Source: Gerris lacustris (taxonomy: Eukaryota; Arthropoda; Insecta; Hemiptera; Gerridae). Taken from it: a DNA stretch of 64,000 nt. The stretch is from contig OX578277.1 in assembly GCA_951217055.1 (NCBI GenBank), forward strand, positions 71,031,455 to 71,095,454. The letters are read 5' to 3'. The notes beneath the pieces are model-generated. The model saw only the letters and a list, made by a program, of their open reading frames with translations. It ran no database searches and had not been told where the DNA came from. The position numbers and the translations under genes were made by a program. Each line of letters opens with the position of its first letter. Position 1 is the stretch's first letter. Below, one piece after another: positions 10,624 to 24,378 of the stretch.

Positions 10624-13600
10624 TAATTTCCGCAACGGATATACATAATATATTTATTTTATAATGTTCTTCATTCCGTGTGTCGAATTAATTTTAATAA
10701 ATTTCTGTCACCACTGTTATAAGAGCTTTCAAACGAATACATTTAGTTGTTTTTCGTTTTATTTTTTTTTATTTTAGTATACAGGCATATATGCAAATAC
10801 AATTTAAATTAAATTTTTTCTTATAAGTTAATTTATAAAATATTATTGTTCCAAACCTCTAAACAAAATATATAAAAACTATAAATTTTATTTTTACACT
10901 GTTTTTAGCTTACGTTGATAGCTAACAGACACAATTCATATAAGCTCTTCACATGAGCTGTTGTATAGTTGTACATGACGCTCGTTTACTGAGATCTAAA
11001 CAACACTTAGCCGGGGCGCAAATTGAGATCAGTGCGACGCCGGGCAGCACAGTTTTTATCAACCGCAGAAATATTCAAGACCCCGCGATTTGAGACAAGA
11101 TCCACTAGCGACTAGCGACAGGTAGGTCATGTATAGTGAAGTACTGCCCCGCCCTGAGTCTCGATTCTAGCTGTTTCGTACACATCTGCCGTTGAAAAAG
11201 CAATTCTGGCCCGCCCTACGTCTCATTGTGTTGTAAGAGCAATAAGAAAGTTGCCAGCTACTAGGTTTAAACTTTGTTAACTAATGACTTAATGACCCCT
11301 TCCTTTAGGATTAAGTTGGATAACCTGATATGTTCATACCTGCTAGACTACAGCCTAGGAGGATATGCTTGGCAACATGCTACATTTAATATTTTGTTGG
11401 ACGGAAAATAACATTTTATTTTCAAACTTTATATTTATTTGCAACCTATATGGGCTGTCAAACTGCGTTTAAACATGCTGAATTGTATCAGAGGGAGATA
11501 ATGGTGGTCTTCTAAGATCTTACTTGTTGGTCTCATCTCATATCATCTTTAAAGGGTTTTGTGAGTAAGAAAACATTTATTTAAATATTAAATGCTGTCT
11601 TCTTGCTAACTAGGATGAAACCTAAAGTCTAGGAAGTGATTTATAGAAACAAGAACCGAATATAGCATGTTCGCACTTGCAACCGCGTTTGACACAGTCG
11701 ATTATAATATTCAACTTAAGTATGTTTTGGTATGGAATTCGTTCTTTTGATAGTATTTATTTTCTTACTCTATAGTTGAAATTTTGAAGATAAATTATTT
11801 AACTAAACAATAAAAGCCGTTTTTAAATAACATCCAAGTTTCAATATCATACGCATTACAGCGAAAATAAATTTATCACGAAAAATAAACTGCCTCCATG
11901 ACAATCTTCTAACCACCATGTGTACAAATTTATTGAAAGTTATATCTTTGTATGGGTTTGTGTAGGCATAAAGTCTTATTTGTAAATACTTATTTAGATG
12001 TAAGTACATTTTTCAGTCCTGCGTTAACATCCAGTGAGAAGACTCTTCAATCTATATACATTACACAAAGTATTTAATCAGCTAGCTTAACCAGACCGTG
12101 AAGTACTGAATTTACTGACGTCTCGTCACTAATGATCCTTCACATATAGGTATTTTTCCGATATGATTCGGTTGGATAAATGATGCGAATCATGTTTTAT
12201 ACATTGCCTTACATGCATTATGCATCTAGTCCTTCTCTTTAGCCTCTCTCACGGAGCTAGGCTTGGGAGTTTTATAGGAACGAGACGACAGCCAAAGTAA
12301 ATAGTCCGTATCAAGAGAGCATCCGTCTCTAGAGCAATATGCTAAAGTGTGAAATTGATGTGAAGGCGCATCTTATCTAGAATGGATTTATATTATTATT
12401 TCCTTAACTCAAGATGCTATGTGGTTTGCACATTAAAAAGCGCGTTTTTGTAAACACATTGTTGCACTATTTTATAAATTTAGTAAATCCTTTTTAAATT
12501 TCAGTACTATAGATTGGTTTTTTACATTTGGTATAAATATTATTGAACAGGTCGATTCCACTATTAGACAAATTATTAAAATTAGTTCAGTGTTGATACC
12601 CAAGGGATATAGGGTTCGAAACTGGTATTAAGTATTACCTTTGTGATGTTTTGACCGGAAGCTGATGAAATTATCTTTATGATTTTTACTCTCCATTGAG
12701 CGATTGGGAAAAAAGATTCCTTTCAATTAATATATTTACATTTACAGATTAATAAATTAGTGGTAGTTTTATTTACTATCCACAGCCAGTGCCTGATTTG
12801 GAAGATAGGCTGTAGAATTAAATATGTAATAATACGTGAGATTAAAATTCTAATAAATAAAAATTAATTATTTACAAATATTCATTAAATTATTTTAATG
12901 ATTGTGTCCGATTTAGTTCCATCTGAAAGATCATGAAATTCTTCTGGTGGTTTTTACCGCGTCTCGATGAGTGATCTGCATCTATGTGATGCGGAATATC
13001 ATATTTTAATACTATTTTATACTATTTTAGAAACTAATTTATCTACGAATATTATACGTATTCGATGAAATTAAGTTACTATATTATATTCCATTGGAAA
13101 CTTTGAGTTTGCCGTGGTTACGAGGTATATTTTCCCTTGAAAATTTAGTGCTTGTCTGAGAATTATTATGTTGAACAATTTGTTTTATGTTTAATACCCT
13201 CTTAAAGAAGAGCATGGCGTCCAAATTCTTCTTGCTTCCTGGCCATCAACCTTCACTTTTAATAAACCTTAAATATACATTTAACTCTTGCAACTCAACT
13301 CAAAAACAACTCTTTAAATCAATCTCGCATCTTTTAAAATTCCGCAAGACCTCATTGGGCCATTTTAAAAGAAACAAAAAAACAATTGTAGAGCGTGATT
13401 AAATGGGGCCATAACCGTATCGCTTAACCCCGCGCTGAATTTCTCTACAAACCGGTCGCTTGGGAAATTGGTTTAAATTGTCTTCAATCAACTATGACAG
13501 GTCTCTGGTCCTGGACTTGCTTATATAATTTAACCTCTCTCCTCATATCTTCTCTAGATTGAAAACAAGTATAGAAATCTTATGCTGGTTCGTTTTTTCT

Positions 13601-14282
13601 CTAAATCGGCTTATTATTCACTCAAAATTTCCACTTATTCGTATTTAACTTTAATTTTATGTCCTTTAACCTGAATGTGTTCTTATGTTTAATTAGTGGA
13701 TAGGTAGGATGGCTTCTCATTTTTTTTAAGTAGCACCTAATTGAATGTTATGATGAGAAACTTGGTCGCTATTTTTCCACTTTTTACAGAAGAACGAGAA
13801 ATTCTTAAAGCAATCTACTTCATTTTGTTTTATTTCTTAAATTATACAGGTTCTTTTTTCCGTCAATTAGTTTTATTCAAAATTTCCTTAAATACTCAGA
13901 TTTTGCCGATTTAAGGTACAGTCCCCTTCTATAGCCTAGTATTAATGATGTTTTGTACTAAATATCACCAAGGTTTTTTTTTTTTTCAATTGGGTTTCTA
14001 ATAATTTTTGCAATGTTTAGTTGTTTTTTAAAGGTCTTATTTTTGTTTAGTTGGCCATTAAAAATTTACTTTTTCATATAAATATAAGTAATGTTAATTT
14101 TCATTATATTTTACGTTTTTTTATTACAACTTAGTAAATATCTCTTCTTCCCGCATGGTAGACATCAGTCTGCTCAAAATTACTCACTCCTAAAATGAGA
14201 GGAAGGAAATTCGCTTTGAATAGTAAAAGAAAAATAGATTGGTTCTTATTCTGACTATTTTTACTTTCTCACATACGACATA
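10624..14282. other. AT-rich spacer with one GC-rich patch
   Basis: Apart from the promoter-like patch described separately at 10985-11121, no coding or repeat structure is supported. A mixed-composition stretch lies at 12200-12345. Open frames here are short and biased to L, F, I and K as expected from AT-rich background. Confidence 0.4.
10985..11121 (+). promoter_or_regulatory. Possible first exon or promoter patch ending in a splice donor
   Basis: In a 70 % AT background this patch is rich in CG dinucleotides (agccggggcgcaaattg, gcgacgccgggcagc, ccccgcgatttg). It ends at a good donor context, gcgacag followed by gtaggt at 11122. This is what a non-coding first exon with a CpG-containing promoter could look like. 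No coding frame supports it, and an old transposon fragment is an equal alternative. Confidence 0.25.
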
Positions 14283-17060
14283 CGTATATAAAAGAGAAAG
14301 CATTATGATAGCGTGATAATTTGATTACGATGAAATTTTCCTTACTCGTTCTGAAAAATCATACTACGAAGTGAAATCGAGACATAATTTAACCTCCAAA
14401 ACCTCTAATATGTCTATAAGACCATTTAAATATGAATCTAAACAGATGAGTCGTTTTCCCAGGAAAAATGTTGTTTCCGTAGTATTGATGAAAATAAAAC
14501 TAATTTAGCTTACAATAGTAAAAACAGAAATCACCTGTTTAAAAATTAATTGATTAAATTAGATATTATTGGATTTAAATTCAGTCTTACTACGAGTATG
14601 TATTTGTCAATATATATTGTTCGAATTTGTCGTACCGTTTGTTTTTTATCCTTATTACCTAAATCAAAGCCTAATCTTGGATGTGCAAACCATTATTAAG
14701 GTAAGAACTAAGTAATCTTTAAAGCTATCATCCTGGACAGAAAGAGGGAGATACTATTAGAATTATGCATTTATAGCTCTAGGCGATAAAATTGTAGCCG
14801 ATGTTTTCTGGGCCGAGGCTTCACGCTACCTCTTCACAACAAGTTAGTCCGTAATCCTGCCAACTCTAGCGTGATTCCTTTCTTAGTTTAGTTTTATTCT
14901 CTGCTTAATAATTCGTATTTTCCTCCTTTTTTTCCCTTATAAATGTTTATAAGCATTGAAGATTACAAAGTGTAAAAATATTATAAAATCGTTTTGGTAA
15001 TTATTTTATTATATTACATTAAATAATGATATGCCGTACTGATAATTAAGCTGTGGCGATTGACGTGCCCCTTTTATTTAAGTTTTATTTTCAATAGCTA
15101 ACGTGACGTTAACACATCCGTTTCCAGCATAATTGCAGCAACTAGATTTTTTTCACGCTTTTATTTATTAATTATATTATTCCGAGATAACCGAAGTTAG
15201 CGGAATCATTGTGATCTTCATTTCTTTCAATTTGTTGTTTTCAACAAAATCGTTTTCAACTTAAGTTTCTGTTATAGTTGTTTTATAATTTACAAAAATA
15301 AAATATTACTAAGCATTTTTTGTAAGAAACTGTAAATTTTATTTATGATAATCTTTCCTTCAGGTAAATAAAATTTATGTTTTGATATCAAAGGTTAAAG
15401 TAATATTGATTGAAATTTCTTTCTTTCTGTACTCTCCCCCTTTATTATTATTAAAAAAATAATAATGCGGCGCCCCTCTTTCGCATTTTTCCTCCAAAAT
15501 TACCTTTTTCTATGATGGGCTGCTTCGCTGGTAATAATGAATCTGGCAACTCCTTCAAAAAGTCTCATCAGTCACTTGTAATGGTTGTCGAAAGGGGGAG
15601 GCAAGTTCAATTTTTGTAACGTCATATTTTAATATTTCATCACCTTTTTTTTATTAAAAAATCACTTTCTTACTTTATATTTTGTTATTTACTTGGTTCC
15701 TAACCTTTTGACACCTTTATGACTGATTTTTTTTTATTTTCTCATTTATACTTAGCATCTATAATGTACTCAGAAAGGCAATGTTTTAAAACAAAATTCT
15801 ATTCTAACAATTTCGTCGAATTTACAAGTTCTAATTTCCACTTAAAAAAATAAAAAAATCTGTTATCAGCTGTAATAAGCCTCATTTACTTAACTAATTT
15901 CGATGAAATTTAACATACTTGTCCAGAGATCAAGACGAAATGGAGAAATTATTTTTCACTTTAATTTGGGAGTGCTGTCCCTAAAAACACTGGAAAAAAT
16001 TGAACAAAAAATGTAATAATGGTTGTGACGGTTTTGATTTAACCATTCTAAAATGTAATCCATTTAAATACTAATTTAACCATACATTTATAACTTATTA
16101 AAAAGACTATTTATAAGAATATTATACTTATATAATGATTTAATATTTATAACATAATATTACTAAATCGCAGGAATTCATTTAATTATTATTATTATTA
16201 TTTTGTTTCAGGTATGTACTTATTGATATCAATATTGGTTGAAAATCGGGGAAAAGGTAATATTTATATTGTATTATTTTGTAAATACGGCTTTAAAATT
16301 ACAAGACATCTTCATTTTTAAAACATAAAAAGTTTTCTCATAAAAATTTAAAATACTAGATACAGTTTCTAGAAATACTTTTAAATTTTGTAACTTAAAT
16401 GATACGCCTTCTTTCTTGAAAGTACTTATTTTTTTAAAACTATTTCACCCTTGAAACGTTCTTAGCAGTAGTAAATAAATAAAAGTTTCGACTTTGCTCA
16501 GACATTTTTAAACTCTTCAGATAAAAAAAAGAAGGAACAATGAAAACTAAGCAGAATTAAATGAAGTAGTAACTGGAGTAAAAAGGGCTCCTGAGAGAAC
16601 CACTTTACTACTGAAGGAATAAAATATGGGACCCAGGGCGCAAGAAGCTCTTGGATTTAGAAATTTATCGTTTGTATGCCCTACGATAACCACCATCTCC
16701 TTCCTTCTTCTTTTATTTTTTCCTTATCTAGTCCAATTGCTTTAGTCTGATACTAAGGCAGTACTAAAAATGTTTTTGTTATAAGAAATAAAAAAAATAT
16801 ATTTTCTGTTTTTACTTGTTTGTATGTGTAGTACATATAAAGAAAGTATTGTGTTGACGCAAACATTTAATTTTGATTGGCACATTTTAAATGTGCCTCT
16901 GAGTCTAAAAAAGTTAGTTTTTACAAATGGCTGGCTGTCGTCTTTGTAAATGGGTGGAACCTAAACTACTGGGCCGATTTCGATAAAATTTGGCACTCTA
17001 AATTTGGGGCACAGTCCCCCAAAAACATAAAAATTGAGTGAGAAGAATTATTTAAAATTA
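14283..17060 (+). repeat. Cluster of repeat family B fragments
   Basis: Three partial copies lie in the same orientation. 14283-14345 has the start (tatataaaagagaaagcatt) and a gatgaaattttcc end. 15895-15985 has the distal part (tttcgatgaaatttaacatac, then tttgggagtgctgtccc). 16838-17060 is the fullest, with tataaagaaagtattgtg, gtgcctctgagtc, ggctgtcgtc and aactactgggccgatttcg. Between them is AT-rich spacer with no gene seen. Confidence 0.5.
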
Positions 17061-17794
17061 TTTTCCTGGCAAAAATATAGTTTCCGAGGTGTAGATAAAT
17101 AAATCTAACTAACTGAATAAATCTATCTTAGTGAATTAATGTATTTGAAACTGATACCAAAGAGTCTACAATCAATTGTTGAATACTTTATAAATATCTT
17201 AAATAAATGATATTGGATAGTAATGGGATTAAGTCATTATTATCGCTTTGTTTAAGTTTGTCAGCCAATTTTTATAAAGGGAAAACTGACTAAGGATATA
17301 TACATCTTTAATTTAATTTTATTATTTTCTTCTTTAGCTTAGTTTATATAAAATCAATATTATTAATCAAAATTAATGGTAAAAAATCGGTCCCAACAAG
17401 ACAAACTTTCTCATATACGAGTTCATAATTACCTACTTAGCCCAGTTTTTTCCATTTATTAGTTGTCGTAGGTACATTTAATTATTATTGAATATTTTAT
17501 CGAAATTTATCATAAAAATAATTTCTCCTCGGCGTGGAATTGGACCCGCGTTTAAAGCTATTTTCTCTGGAACCAGATTTTTCCGGAAATACGGCTTATA
17601 TCGTTAGATTTGTATTTAAATGGACTATATTTTAGAACTTTTTAATCAAAATCGTCGGGACTGTTTTCAAGAAATAATGTATTTTTACGTTTGTTTAGTG
17701 TTTTTGGGGGGTAGCGCCCCCCAAATTTGGAGCCATAATTCATTTCTCGATTTCGCCTCGGGGAATGATTTTTCTGAAGATGTAGGTATGCCAC
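17061..17794. other. Spacer between family B copies
   Basis: AT-rich DNA. The words tttctcctcggcgtggaattgg (17521 onward) and gggtagcgccccccaaatttggag (17708 onward) also occur in similar form inside family B surroundings at 57600-57660. The whole interval is probably decayed repeat material in mixed orientation. Confidence 0.4.
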
Positions 17795-17895
17795 ATTTCG
17801 TCAAAATCGGCCCAGTAGTTAGGCTCCAGGCGTCTGCACAGACGACAGATTTTACATTACCTACTTTCGAAAAGCTTCATATCGGCTTCTAATTT
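17795..17895 (-). repeat. Repeat family B copy, inverted
   Basis: On the minus strand this reads through tctgtcgtctgtgcagacgc, ctggagcctaactactggg and ccgattttgacgaaatgtgg, the core of family B. It is the cleanest version of that core in the window. Confidence 0.6.
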
Positions 17896-20035
17896 ATACG
17901 AGGGAAAAGAAGTAGCCTTTTCTCTACCTTTTAATTCTCCTTTGTAAGCGAGGTAATATTACTTACCTAAAGAACATTTTTTAACAGTTACATACATGAA
18001 TATGTTTATGGATAACGCATGTAAAACATTTATTCTACTTAGAGCTTATTTTATTTGTTTATTTTTTATTTTTTCACAATATGCGAAGCAAATTTACGGA
18101 TGAAACAATAAATTTAACCTTCTAAGCTTCAACTTCTAAAGTATATAGAATAGTGCCAAAAAGAATTATTACTCTTTTACAAAAGACGAGAAAACACTCA
18201 AATTTATTTCTTAAAAGAGTTTTTGTTTTTTTAGATAAACCTGAAAGTTTAAGATATTGTTCAGAGCTTTATAAATTTTTATTATAAAGAAGAAAAACAG
18301 AAGGGTTTAAGATTACCTTACAATTTATTATCTTTTGTTTGTAATACTTGCAAAAGATATTACAAACAATATTTTTATAGCTTAAACAATGTAAATAAAA
18401 GAAAGGTAAATGTATTATGAATAAATGGTAAACGAATAAAGAAAAGTTGATCTAGAGGAAGTAAAATAGTTTTTAAAGAATTAAGATAGAAAAGTAAAAA
18501 TAAAGTATCTTGCCTGAGTTTTAGACAAAGGGAAAAATAAAAACAGCGAGACATATAAGCACAGAAAAAGTTCAGGGTAAAGAACAAAGCAATGAGAGGC
18601 AGAGAAAAAGTTATAGAAGAGTTTGAAGTAATAAATAACCAGAAGGTTTAGTAGAAGGAAAGCTTAGCTCAAGAGCTGAGTTAGACAGTTTCTTAGTGGC
18701 AAGGATAGAGCAACCCCAGAGATCTTCCTTCTTTTATTCATTCTGTCCTAACACACTGGGTTTGAAAAGCTCTTCCAATTCCTTCAGTAACAATTCTAAA
18801 TGAAAAAAACTACCAAATAATCAATGTGGAATGAAAAAGGTTTTTTCCTGATAGCAAAACAATATAGAAAATTATTCGTATCTATTGTTTCCCAGCAGAA
18901 TGAAAGTAACGGAAGCATTATGCTAATTTTGAAGAATACATAATTTCAACAGATACGCGTTTCAGCCATATGAAAACATGATTGTCCAATTTATCTTCCA
19001 CATTAACTTCAGATAGTTCCATGATAATTTTGTGCTATTTCTTCCCCTTGCGCATGTGCTTAATCTAATTTTTAGTAAACTTAGACATATTCATGTGTTC
19101 ATTCACCCAGTGATAAAAAGAACGCCAGGAAGCCATATTCCATACACATTGGCAGAAGCTTTTTGGTTTAGAATCGTTACTTAATGAATTAGAAGAGCTG
19201 TTCAAACCCGGCATGTTAGGATCTAATAAGTAATAGAAGCAATGTTTAATAAATAATAGGAATAATAAATAATAAGATCTGGAGAGCAGTTTCTACCTTT
19301 TCTTACTTATCTATCTTAGCTACAGTTTTAAAATAAAAATACATTCTATAAAAGAATAATTGTTATATTTAACAGATATTTTGTAGTAATAAATTCGATT
19401 TCGATGTTTTAGGCATGAAGATGACCTGTGTGGTCGAAATACAGTCTCATATGAATATGAGATAGATAGGACTTATTTAATACTAAAATGACCAAACCTC
19501 AAAATAAATATTTTTTCCCTACCTTTTAAGATTTACTTTCATTTTTTAAAAATAAATTTTCCAAACTTTTGTTAAGTATTTATTCTTTGTAAAGCATGTG
19601 TCGTACCTACCATTATTTATATACCATAAGAGTCTTTGAACAATATTATTTATACAAAAGTTGTTTTTTTTTCCAAAGAAAAACCTTTTTGTTGAAATAA
19701 ATGGTGCGTTATTTTTCTCAAGAACTTTTTATATTGTAACAATAACAAAGTAACATATTTTATGAGGAATTTTTTTCCATACTTAAAAAACTTTTCTTTT
19801 TTTTTTATTCCTAAAGTTTTTTGTTATAATATGTATTTGTAAATTTGTTTCTTGTACTTTGGAGGGAAACAAGTGCGATAGTATTCGATGGAAAAAAATT
19901 GAATAATATTTTTCCCTTTGATAATACATATGTATAAATAATTTTTATATGTACTTAATATAAAAATGAATAACATATTCACATTCTCATGTTTAGGCTG
20001 TGCTACATAACTCGAAATGCGTTACTAAAAACGTT
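17896..20035. other. AT-rich spacer
   Basis: No supported gene. About 18180-18700 is purine-rich on the plus strand. A fragment resembling the family A word gtaacggaagcatta sits at 18906-18925. No element boundary is visible. Confidence 0.4.
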
Positions 20036-20330
20036 ACCCGGTGTGTCAAGGAGTTAGAAAGGTATAGGAGGTGTGTACAGTCTATCTGCCTGTCTGTGGA
20101 GGTGTCTCCAGCTGTTGGGCCTCCCCTTACCGCACGTCGTAGGGCCGAACAAAGTCGAAAAGATTTATACGTGTGACAGGGAGTTAGGAAAGTACAGGAG
20201 GTTGCCATCAACTCTCAGCCCTCTCGGCCTAAAGAAATAAAAAGTATGAAGGCATATTAACAATTCGTTGAAGGCGGGCCGGCGCCTTTGAATTCAGTCG
20301 TTTGTAATCAAGCCGTGGCAGTGCCGGTGT
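20036..20330. repeat. GC-richer patch with an internal direct repeat
   Basis: Two diverged copies of a unit of about 36 bp (gtgtcaaggagttagaaagg at 20043 and gtgacagggagttaggaaag at 20175) lie about 132 bp apart. The patch is richer in GC than its surroundings up to about 20330 (ggcgggccggcgcctttg). The words aaatgtctcactg and cttgcggactt just downstream (20450-20480) recur at 26475-26505, so this may belong to a larger dispersed element. Confidence 0.4.
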
Positions 20331-20506
20331 GGAGATAAGAATAAAAATTATCTTCCATCTACTTTTATCATTACATTTTATCAATTACTTGAATAAATTA
20401 CCGATTTTATTCCATTTTATGTCGGTAGTTTACGCAGAGCGAAAACATGAAAATGTCTCACTGTCTTGCGGACTTGTATACAAGAAGTATTTTTTTTTTT
20501 GCTTCT

Positions 20507-20775
20507 GAGTTTACCGAAGGTAAACATAGCATAATATACAAACTGAATATAGATTTGTTGCTTTCTCCAAATTCTAAATTTCCTACATAAAATCCCTGAT
20601 TTTGTTTTTTAACTTATTTTTAATGCATTAATGCGTGTCAGACATCTGGGATTTTGGTCTCGTGTCTGATTGTTGGTCGGTCTTGTCCGTCAACATTTTT
20701 GTGTACCACTTTGAAAACTACTCGGCCGATAGCAATTAGGATAGTAGGTCATAATTTATTATTCCCATGTTGTAT
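20507..20775 (+). repeat. Repeat family A copy
   Basis: Begins gcttctgagtttaccgaagg and ends around atagtaggtcataattt. In between are the family words agacatctgggat and tctgattgttggtcgg, the same order as in the longer copy at 34034. A 90-bp AT-rich stretch has diverged. Confidence 0.6.
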
Positions 20776-20879
20776 ATTCATACCCTACATGAAATATTTT
20801 GATTCTCCTTGCCATTTTCTTTCGTGGTCAAGATATGTACGATGTTTTTATCACAAGGCTAAGACTGTAGTTAGATAGA

Positions 20880-23760
20880 AGACAGTCTTAGGACAGAGAG
20901 TTGTGAGATTGATATAGTGTGCATGAAGTGTACTTTAGTTGATGTTTGAAGCGTGTCGTTACGGCTCCCCTAGTTGGAGCTGAGACCTCCTACTGACGCT
21001 GCCCTCTGTATTATACTCCATTCTTCCGCTATTATAAGGCCAACATTACGCTCAATCTAGATTAATATCTCATCACGCCAGCAGCTGGGTTTCAAACCCC
21101 TCGACCGCTAGGTCTCGGCCAGAAAATCAATTGAACACATCCCTATAACCTTCCCCTATAACACACTGTTTTTTTTTAAGTGAAAGTAATTCACATCATG
21201 AAAATACTTTTTTTTATTTAAACCTAACAGCATGAAGTTACATTTAGATTCTATTGTAGTTTTTTAAGGTTACTAGCGTTGTATTGCAGTGGCATATTAA
21301 CTCCTGCCCTATAAGTAAATGTGTTTATTTCTTCAGTACTCACAATTTTCCTTCTTATGTTTGCTTTACATGCAACTAGGCTTTTTTGTATAAATATACG
21401 TTCATAAAAGTACGAGATTTCGTTGTTTTACTAAAGAGGTCAACATTTTCCGCCATCTTAAGCTACTGTATTTCTTGAATTTTATTCTAAGCTGTTATTT
21501 GGTACTTTAATGATTCAGTAAGTTAAAAATGAAAAATTAACTCTTTTTCATACTTAGTCTGCTTTAATTTATTATTTATTTATGTTTATTATTATTATTG
21601 CTTTTTTTATACGTACAAATAATAATAAAACAAAAACAAAATTTATCTCACAGAACAAATAAAAAGAAATAATAGTGTTAAAATAATGAAAACTCCTTAG
21701 ACTTTGTAGTAAAGTGGTTGTTAATAAATAAACACCTAATTATTTTTAAATATAAGTGCATGTTATATTTTTATGTAACATTTATGATTTTCATCATTAT
21801 TCTCTTCTTGTTTGAACAAAAAAGTGTTAATGTTTGATTTTAGAGGTACAAATAGGTTTAAAAAAAAAAAGAAAAGTTTATAACATAATCAATAAAATTA
21901 TGTTTTTGTCCCTGTATGTTTATACATTCAAATGTTAAAAGCAATGTTAATAATTATGTGAGAGTAAAGCTTAAAGTAAAATTCTTTACGATAATGCTTT
22001 ATACAAAGCCTTATAAGTGCAAAGCTATTATGGATCATCAAATGCAGTGTCATAGTATAGCGAGATTAGGAAGTGTCATTGATCCAGTCACCTTATACGA
22101 CCTTATCTTTCTAGCCAATATCTAGGCAGCTGTAAATCGTGTGCGAACACTATCTTATCTATTAACCCAGGCATTGTTCATTGACTTTACTTGAACTTGC
22201 TTGTAAAGAACATCTGGTAAATTTAATGAGCATTTAACTGTTAAGTATTACTCTGATGTGAAGAGGAGAGATGGGATACAGATGGTGGAGTGTTCAGTTT
22301 TATTTCCCTTCCAGATGCAAATGGCATATTTCTTATACATTAGCTATCTAGCTTCTCGGAGTTAAAAAAGAAAAACCTTTCAACTAAATATAGTAACACT
22401 TTATCACCTAGTACATTATATATCTTTGGAACTTTTTTTTTTTATTAAGACGCAGTTTTATAACATCCAACACATAAATCTAAAGTTTGCGTGCTATTAG
22501 TTTTGTATGAAATACATGTATTTATCGGGATACTTTAAAATTATTGCTTTATAATTTTGAAGTTCGCTAAAAGATACTTATTTCGCACTATCTACCTAAT
22601 ATCTTTCACAGAGCAAATAATAAAAAGTTATTTAACTCTTTTCTATATTCATACTTCTATAATAAATCTCGTTAGACTCTACTTTTTTTAAAATAAAAAA
22701 GTAAAACTTCATTATTGAATTAATATATTTCCAGAAAAAATGGTTTAGTCTTGATTTATAATTATTTTTTTATTTTATTTATAATTTGGGTTTTGTCAGG
22801 TAATGCAAATGCGTTAACGACGCGTTTGTTACAACGCTCTCACACTTATGTTTGTTGCAAGGTAAAAGTGGGTAAGCCCACTTAACTAGAAGTTATAAGA
22901 AAAGTAATATCTTCAATCAAGTCGGTGGGCTAACTAAATATGAATATTTGAATTAACTTTACCCTGTAAGCCTATGTAAAGAGGAACTCTTAGCACCGCA
23001 CATGCGCAGAGACTCTTGATTTGATTTGTTTTCCATGTAAAATATAAATATAATTAATCTTGTATCTAGATAGCCTTCCAGCGACTTAAAACAAAACAGC
23101 TATAATTTTTTTTTAACTTAATTAAATTACTCCAACTTAATTAAATAACTCCACATTTTCCCGTGTGACTTATAAAACTCACTAATTTTTCCACTGTAAC
23201 GATGCATTAATACAAATATACAATTAGTTTCATTTTAATCACGCATGTAGTGCCATTACATTGTATACTTTAAATGTTAAAAAGTTTTTATAATTTCCAG
23301 TATATTAGTTGTTTTTTTAGTTAAAGTTATTTTCAATATTTTGGAATCCATTAACTGCTGGATATTTTCCCTTAAATATATTTTCCCTTAATTATCATCT
23401 GCACAATTCATGTTGGATCTGAAATTTTCTCAAATACATTTAAGGATCCTTCTTGTATAATTATAAATTATTTAATATATTCCATTTTAGTTTAGTCTTC
23501 ATTTGTATGTTAACTAGAAAGTTGTTTATTTACTTTTCAAGAAACAGTTTCTGAATTATTTTATATGCAATGGTTTTTGTTCGAATTTTCACACATTCAT
23601 AAATTCATTTTGATGTTTTAAATTTAAGGCTTGTTTATGATGATGAAATTCGGTGGTAAATTGCTTTAGTCGTAATTTACTGATTTTTAATTAAATTTAA
23701 TTTATGTCTACAAACAAATTAAGATGATAATTTATGTTCGTATATTCACTCACTTGTAAG
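20880..23760. other. AT-rich spacer
   Basis: Mostly featureless. 20930-21130 is of mixed composition and ends with caaacccctcgaccgctagg; its minus strand weakly resembles tRNA internal-promoter words but no cloverleaf folds. 22795-23020 holds a few CG-containing words (cgttaacgacgcg; cgcacatgcgcag). No gene is supported. Confidence 0.4.
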
Positions 23761-23876
23761 TGAATATTCGTTTTGACGCGCACACAGGAAAAATATAGCG
23801 AACTCAAAATTATCAGCTGTTCAAATCCAAAATGGCGACTTACGTCATGCTAAAAAAAAGTTTTTCAAATTTTTAG

Positions 23877-24320
23877 TGGGGTATTAAATGAAAGGTATTG
23901 AAGATTAGATTACAAAAATATATACCACTTAGGGAAAGTATTTAATTTTCGGCGCTATTTTGTCAAAAAACATCGAAATTTTGAAAAAATTAATGTAGGT
24001 ACCTTTTCGTTATTACCGATAAAAAACTTTGTGACCCCCCGGGGGATTGAACCAGGAACCTCTTCCTCTGTCTCGTGAAAATTGTTTAATTTTCTGCAGT
24101 TACTAGAAGTATAAAAAATATGCCAGGCGGTCTGCTGGACCATAGGAAAAATTAGAATAGCAATTTTAACTGATTAACTGGGAATCCAAAAAAGAATATT
24201 TATTTAAAATGTTGTGTGGGATATCTAATTAAAGGTAATAAAGAATTGATTACAAAAATGTATATCACCTGTTAATTGTTTTATTTTCCACGCCTTTTGC
24301 CAAAAAACATCAACAATTTA
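23877..24320 (+). repeat. Pair of diverged direct repeats of about 107 bp
   Basis: 23877-23983 and 24213-24320 share the order gtattaaatgaaaggta / atctaattaaaggtaat, gattacaaaaat, tata[tc]cac, then gtcaaaaaacatc / gccaaaaaacatc. The 230 bp between them holds a tRNA-like B box described separately. The arrangement could be a tandem duplication or the two ends of a mobile element. Confidence 0.5.
24041..24142 (-). repeat. Possible tRNA-derived (SINE-like) fragment
   Basis: On the minus strand ggttcaatccccc (24041-24053) fits the RNA polymerase III B box, and tggtccagcag (24132-24142) fits the A box. Their separation, about 80 bp, is longer than in a normal tRNA. No acceptor stem or intact cloverleaf is seen, so a functional tRNA is unlikely. 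Confidence 0.3.
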
Positions 24321-24378
24321 CGTCCCCCCCCCCCCCCCTCCTTAGTATAACTATTTATTTTCTTTAGGGATATTAATA

